This document shows, piece after piece, positions 43,157-46,493 of a DNA stretch of 46,493 nucleotides (the first letter of the stretch is position 1; every line of letters begins with the position of its first letter). The DNA lies in NCBI RefSeq assembly GCF_002937075.1, contig NZ_NHSJ01000053.1, positions 1 through 46,493 on the forward strand, read 5' to 3'. The position numbers and the translations under genes were made by a program. This stretch comes from Rhodoblastus sphagnicola (GTDB taxonomy: Bacteria; Pseudomonadota; Alphaproteobacteria; Rhizobiales; Beijerinckiaceae). The notes under the pieces are model-generated. The model worked only from the letters and a program-made list of their open reading frames with translations. It made no database searches and was not told where the DNA came from.

Positions 43157-44494
43157 TCAATAGTTATACGTCACGCCCATCGAGGCGATGTTTTCTGAGT
43201 AAGCCACCACGCCTGTGCTGGCTCCGTTGCCGGATTCATGTCTACTGAACTGATAATCGATATTTATCGCCGTATTTCTCCAGAATGTATAACTTACGCC
43301 AATTCCCCCCGTCCACGCCGTTGCTGTTGGCTCCTTGTTTGAATAGGTTGATTGCGCGAACCCTCCGCGAATTGCCGCTTTTAGATATTCAAGAAAATTG
43401 TATTCAGCTTGCACGCGCGTCTGAAGCGTATTGGCGGTAGACGCGGACGGCGCGCTCAACTGCGCGCCAACCGACGCGTAGGAACTGTCAATCATGGCCG
43501 CCAGCGTCAGCAAAGGCGTTGGATCGTAATAGACGCGCGCCCCGAAGGTCGGCGCCGAGACCGCGCCAAAGGAGCTGCTGACGCTGAATTGTTGCTGCAA
43601 GCCGCCATAGATTTCGCCGCGAACGAGGCCCCTGGCGTCCGTCGCGAAACCGCCGATCACGCGATCGCCATTGCTGTCGAACACTGAACGGGCGTATCTG
43701 CGCCAATCGCCGCCGCCTTGCACAAACACGTTGACCTGCGGCGTCAGCCAAAAGCCGGCGCGGACAAAAGCGCCGTAACTCATGCCGTTCACGGAGGCGG
43801 CGGCGCCGGCTGGCGGCCGCTCATAGACGAGATCCTGCACATCGAGCCCCGCCCGGACGAAGCTCAAGTCGCCCAATTTCCGTTCGAGCGAGAAGCGTCC
43901 GGTGGTCAGGTTCGTGAACTGGCGGTAGCCCAGAATATTTGTCGCAACCGGCGCATCCACATAGCTCGTGGCGGAATTGGCCGAAGAATAGGACGCCAGG
44001 GACGACCCGAAGAGGGCGTACTGTCGCGTATATCCCGCCGACAGGCGCGCGACGAAATCATCGGTCGGAGACCACGCGTAAGCAAGGCCGGCGCGTCCGG
44101 TGAACGGCGAGTCATTGCCGCCGCCGCGCGAGTCATGACCCGCCGAGACCCGGCCATCGGCCAGGACATAGGCCTTGACCACGTGAATGCCTTCGTCAAG
44201 CTGGCCGTACACGCTTGGAGCGAACCTGAAGGCGCCCAAAGAAGCTGAAGATGTTGGATTGGTATAGTTGGTTTTGCTGAAAGACCCGCCAACAAAGACC
44301 GAAGGCGAAAGCAGCAGGCCGCCAAGAGCCATGGCGCCGGTCGCCGGGCCGCCAAGCGCGCCGCCCGCCGCGTCCAGTTCCGCCGAAGTCGACCCGATGC
44401 GGGCGTATCCGTCATCGTCCGCGCGCGCCGTCGTCGCAAAGGCCAATCCCGCGACACAGGCGCCGAGCGCGATATAGTTCGGTATTGTAAACAC
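43157..44494 (-). CDS. Outer-membrane beta-barrel protein (possible Wzp-type EPS translocon)
   Basis: 445 residues. GTG 44494 is preferred: GGAG lies 7 nt upstream and it gives a short signal peptide (FTIPNYIALGACVAGLAFAT, cleavage after ARA). The mature chain has alternating amphipathic strands throughout (FVGGSFSKTNYTN, FVARLSAGYTRQYALF, INIDYQFSRHES) and ends GVTYNY, an aromatic C-terminal beta-signal. Size fits an 18-strand barrel. Such barrels near short OPX proteins are proposed to form the outer-membrane channel for EPS. Alternative: a structural EPS-locus porin of other function. Confidence 0.85.
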   Translation of the reverse strand: MFTIPNYIALGACVAGLAFATTARADDDGYARIGSTSAELDAAGGALGGPATGAMALGGLLLSPSVFVGGSFSKTNYTNPTSSASLGAFRFAPSVYGQLDEGIHVVKAYVLADGRVSAGHDSRGGGNDSPFTGRAGLAYAWSPTDDFVARLSAGYTRQYALFGSSLASYSSANSATSYVDAPVATNILGYRQFTNLTTGRFSLERKLGDLSFVRAGLDVQDLVYERPPAGAAASVNGMSYGAFVRAGFWLTPQVNVFVQGGGDWRRYARSVFDSNGDRVIGGFATDARGLVRGEIYGGLQQQFSVSSSFGAVSAPTFGARVYYDPTPLLTLAAMIDSSYASVGAQLSAPSASTANTLQTRVQAEYNFLEYLKAAIRGGFAQSTYSNKEPTATAWTGGIGVSYTFWRNTAINIDYQFSRHESGNGASTGVVAYSENIASMGVTYNY

Positions 44495-45383
44495 CGCGCG
44501 ACTCCATTGGACACCGCCGTTACCTGCGGCGCTTGGACCTGAGGGGTTTGAGATATGGGGATTTCGGCGCGCGCTCAACGTTACGCGAGAGCGCTCCCGG
44601 CATCGCGGCGTTACGCCTTCGGCGGCGCCGGCGCGCCGGGCGACAGACGCCAGCCGGAAATGGGCGCGGCGACAGGGCAGGGCGCGCGGGCGCCATTGGC
44701 AAGGTTACATCGATGAAACCCGTCCACGTCCGGTTCAGCGCGCCTAAGGACGCCGAAGACCGCGCGTGACATCCGGTGACGACTAGGCGCGCATCGCGTC
44801 AAGCGCCTCCGGAGGCGGCTCCGAATGGAGCGCGTTTCGCAACAAACCCAAGGCTGACCGATGGCGCCCAGCGACGGGTCGATCCCGGCGTCGCGCAAGA
44901 CGAAATTCCGTATCGACGTAACGTCAACTGCGACCGGATGTCGCGGAGTCCAGGGATCATGTCAGCGAGTCGGCTTTGCCTATTGACCAATATGGCCGCG
45001 ATTTCGTGTCGGCGCGCGCCTTTTGGCGCCCAACGCGCGCCAGCGCCGGCCGATCAGAGTCGCGCGGGACATCTGCATTACAGGGCGAAACCATCGCCGC
45101 GCCGAGGGTTTGGCGCAAGCGCGATCGCGTGTTCGCCGAGCGACGCCGCGGACAACTCTCGCGCCGTTCTTCCCTCGCGCCGTTCCCTCGCGACGTTCTT
45201 GGGTGGTGCAAGATGCGCGCACGGCCGCCCATTCGCGGCGACCCGGTCGCCCCGATAATGCATTCACGTCGCGCGCGAGCCAAAATCGACGCGAGGCTTG
45301 CGACATGCAATCAAGATCGGAGGCGCCGCAACAGCGGCAGGCCGCGCGCCGGATCTTGTCGGCGGCGACGCCATGAGCGCTTT
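44495..45383. other. 889-bp gap without a convincing gene
   Basis: Lies between the OPX lipoprotein and barrel genes, both on the minus strand. Open frames on both strands are Arg/Ala/Pro-rich chance frames with no motif. GCCTCCGGAGGC near 44807 is a 12-bp palindrome. It should contain the promoter for the barrel-antiterminator genes, but no clear -35/-10 pair is seen. A short or non-coding RNA cannot be excluded. Confidence 0.45.
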
Positions 45384-45980
45384 TTAGAAGTACCGGCGAG
45401 GAACAAACAATAAATCGCCGGGCAAAACCGGGATCGTCGGAGACAAATTGTATTCCTTGAAACCTTCGTCGCCGACGTGCTTGATCCGCACCATGGAATC
45501 CTTGGCCCGAATTGTGTGCCCCCCCGCCAAGGCGATCGCGCTCATCACATTGAGGCCGTTCTTGAACGGGTATTCTCCGGGCTTGGCGACCTCGCCCATC
45601 ACGTAGAACGGCCGAAAGCTCGCGATGTCGACCGTCAGTTTGGGATTGCGCAAATATTCGGTGGTGAATTTGGCGGAGAGCGCGCGTTCAGCCTGTAGTT
45701 TGCTCAAACCGCCGAGCTTGACGGTGCCGGCCAGAGGCAACGAGACGTAGCCAGCCGAGTCTATTTCATACTCGCCCGAAAGCCGGTCCTCGCCAAACAC
45801 GGTCACCCTGATCTTGTCGCCAGGCTGCAACGCCGGAGAACTCGTCGCCGCCGCCTGGATCAGAGCTTGTTGCTCTTCGGGCGAAGCGGGTCCCAAGCTC
45901 GCCACCGTGTCGCAAGCGCTCAAACTTCCGCAGAAACCGACAATGACAGCGGCTCTCGCCAGGAGCGAAAAAAAATGCAT
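45384..45980 (-). CDS. Polysaccharide export (OPX, Wza/GumB-like) lipoprotein, short form
   Basis: 198 residues. Signal peptide with lipobox LSAC (Cys23), then the poly-export domain (LQPGDKIRVTVFGEDRLSGEYEID, YVSLPLAGTVKLGGLS, LTVDIASFRPFYVMGEVAKPGEYP) and one SLBB-like beta-grasp segment (GLNVMSAIALAGG...). It ends LPGDLLFVPRRYF with no C-terminal amphipathic helix, so unlike E. coli Wza (about 380 residues) it cannot itself span the outer membrane. It would form a periplasmic ring linking the kinase/co-polymerase to an outer-membrane channel. First gene of the locus on this strand. Confidence 0.93.
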   Translation of the reverse strand: MHFFSLLARAAVIVGFCGSLSACDTVASLGPASPEEQQALIQAAATSSPALQPGDKIRVTVFGEDRLSGEYEIDSAGYVSLPLAGTVKLGGLSKLQAERALSAKFTTEYLRNPKLTVDIASFRPFYVMGEVAKPGEYPFKNGLNVMSAIALAGGHTIRAKDSMVRIKHVGDEGFKEYNLSPTIPVLPGDLLFVPRRYF

Positions 45981-46414
45981 TTCTGGATTGCGCCCCTGAT
46001 GTCCGAATTTTGTTGCTTTCTAGGGGGGCGGTCGGGGACGGGTCAATGAGCGCGGCGGCGATCCACCGTGACAACAAATCGCAACCCCTTGTTTTTTCGC
46101 GTCATCTTTGACCGAAACGTCACTGTGACATCGGGCGGCCATGCCGCGATCGCCAGCCCGGCGTCAGCGCGAAAGTCGGCCCTACTCGTCAAGGTTCAAG
46201 GCTTGGGCGCGATGGTCTGGTTGCTATGGGCGCGCGGGCGAGATTGGGATTGGGCGGCTCGACGCGGGCGCAGGTAAAATCAGTAAACGGTTGGCGCGTT
46301 TCTGAGTTCTCTTTTGCGCCGAAGCGCCGCCTCGTTATCGTATTGCGTCGAGGCGCCCGATTGAACGTAAGCGGCACGAGCGCACCAGGGGCTGAAGCCC
46401 CGGTGGGGACCGGC
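45981..46414. promoter_or_regulatory. Upstream region of the EPS locus
   Basis: 434 bp between the OPX gene and the partial gene at the right edge, both minus strand; it should hold the promoter of the OPX gene. The AT-richer portion is around 46060-46110. Possible TGACA/TGTCA inverted motif (CACTGTGACATC near 46120-46132). No ops-like or hairpin element like that at 41761-41870 is present here. Confidence 0.35.
46388..46401 (-). terminator. GC hairpin after the right-edge gene
   Basis: GGGGC-TTCA-GCCCC on the minus strand, 14 nt after the stop codon of the partial gene. A stable 5-bp stem with tetraloop but no T-run, so a weak terminator or 3'-end stabiliser. Confidence 0.35.
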
Positions 46415-46493
46415 TCACGTGTCGCGCTTGAACCTGATCGGCATCCAGAACTGCCTCAGCGCCTCGACGCTCTTCGGAATCTCGCTGGACGCG
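46415..46493 (-). CDS. C-terminal end of an unidentified gene, cut by window edge
   Basis: The minus strand reads SSEIPKSVEALRQFWMPIRF and then KRDT and a TGA stop at 46417-46415. Codon use looks coding (G/C at third positions) and a hairpin follows the stop. Too short to identify. Confidence 0.5.
   Translation of the reverse strand, partial: ASSEIPKSVEALRQFWMPIRFKRDT

Noticed and set aside
44611-45413. Several overlapping frames in the OPX-barrel gap
   Set aside because: All are Arg/Ala/Pro-rich without motifs or clear ribosome sites; a faint DUF1127-like string (LRDAGIDPSLG) is too short to support a call.

Overview
The window comes from a GC-rich bacterium, most likely an alphaproteobacterium of the Hyphomicrobiales. 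The grounds are base composition, arrangement of the polysaccharide genes, a fused GumC/Wzc-type kinase and the style of the insertion-sequence remnants. A methylotroph-like family is possible, but I cannot fix a genus. From 45980 down to 5220 almost everything lies on the minus strand and forms one very large exopolysaccharide (EPS) locus.

Left flank (1-5200): two copies of a small unknown gene in inverted orientation flank a histone-H1-like Lys/Ala-rich protein. Next come a decayed IS256-type element, a gene for an RTX-like repeat protein, and fragments of IS110 and IS3 elements. This is an insertion-sequence graveyard at the border of the EPS locus.

EPS locus, read in its own direction (right to left): a short outer-membrane polysaccharide export (OPX) lipoprotein, an 889-bp gap, an outer-membrane beta-barrel, a small secreted protein and an RfaH/NusG-type antiterminator. 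A terminator-like hairpin follows. After it come two tandem 40-nt elements, each a 10-bp hairpin, AAAY and a GGCGGCAGCATG-like core, resembling the enterobacterial JUMPstart/ops element to which RfaH is recruited. Then a nearly unbroken run of about 33 kb follows: polymerase/ligase, chain-length kinase, unknown membrane protein, AsnB, HexNAc dehydrogenase, 2-epimerase, glycosyltransferase (GT), heparinase II/III, bi-domain oxidoreductase, four GTs, two acyltransferases, second Wzy-like protein, Gfo/Idh oxidoreductase, GT, aminotransferase, acetyltransferase, Wzx flippase, two GT2s, FkbM methyltransferase and a beta-helix protein. Most junctions are 1-4-nt overlaps (ATGA, GTGA) or gaps under 30 bp. 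The priming sugar-phosphate transferase (5220-6755) lies beyond a plus-strand phosphoesterase.

Together the genes describe Wzx/Wzy-dependent synthesis of an acetylated, probably amidated, hexosaminuronic-acid-containing polysaccharide. The most interesting observation is the antiterminator gene followed directly by tandem JUMPstart/ops-like elements at the head of the operon.
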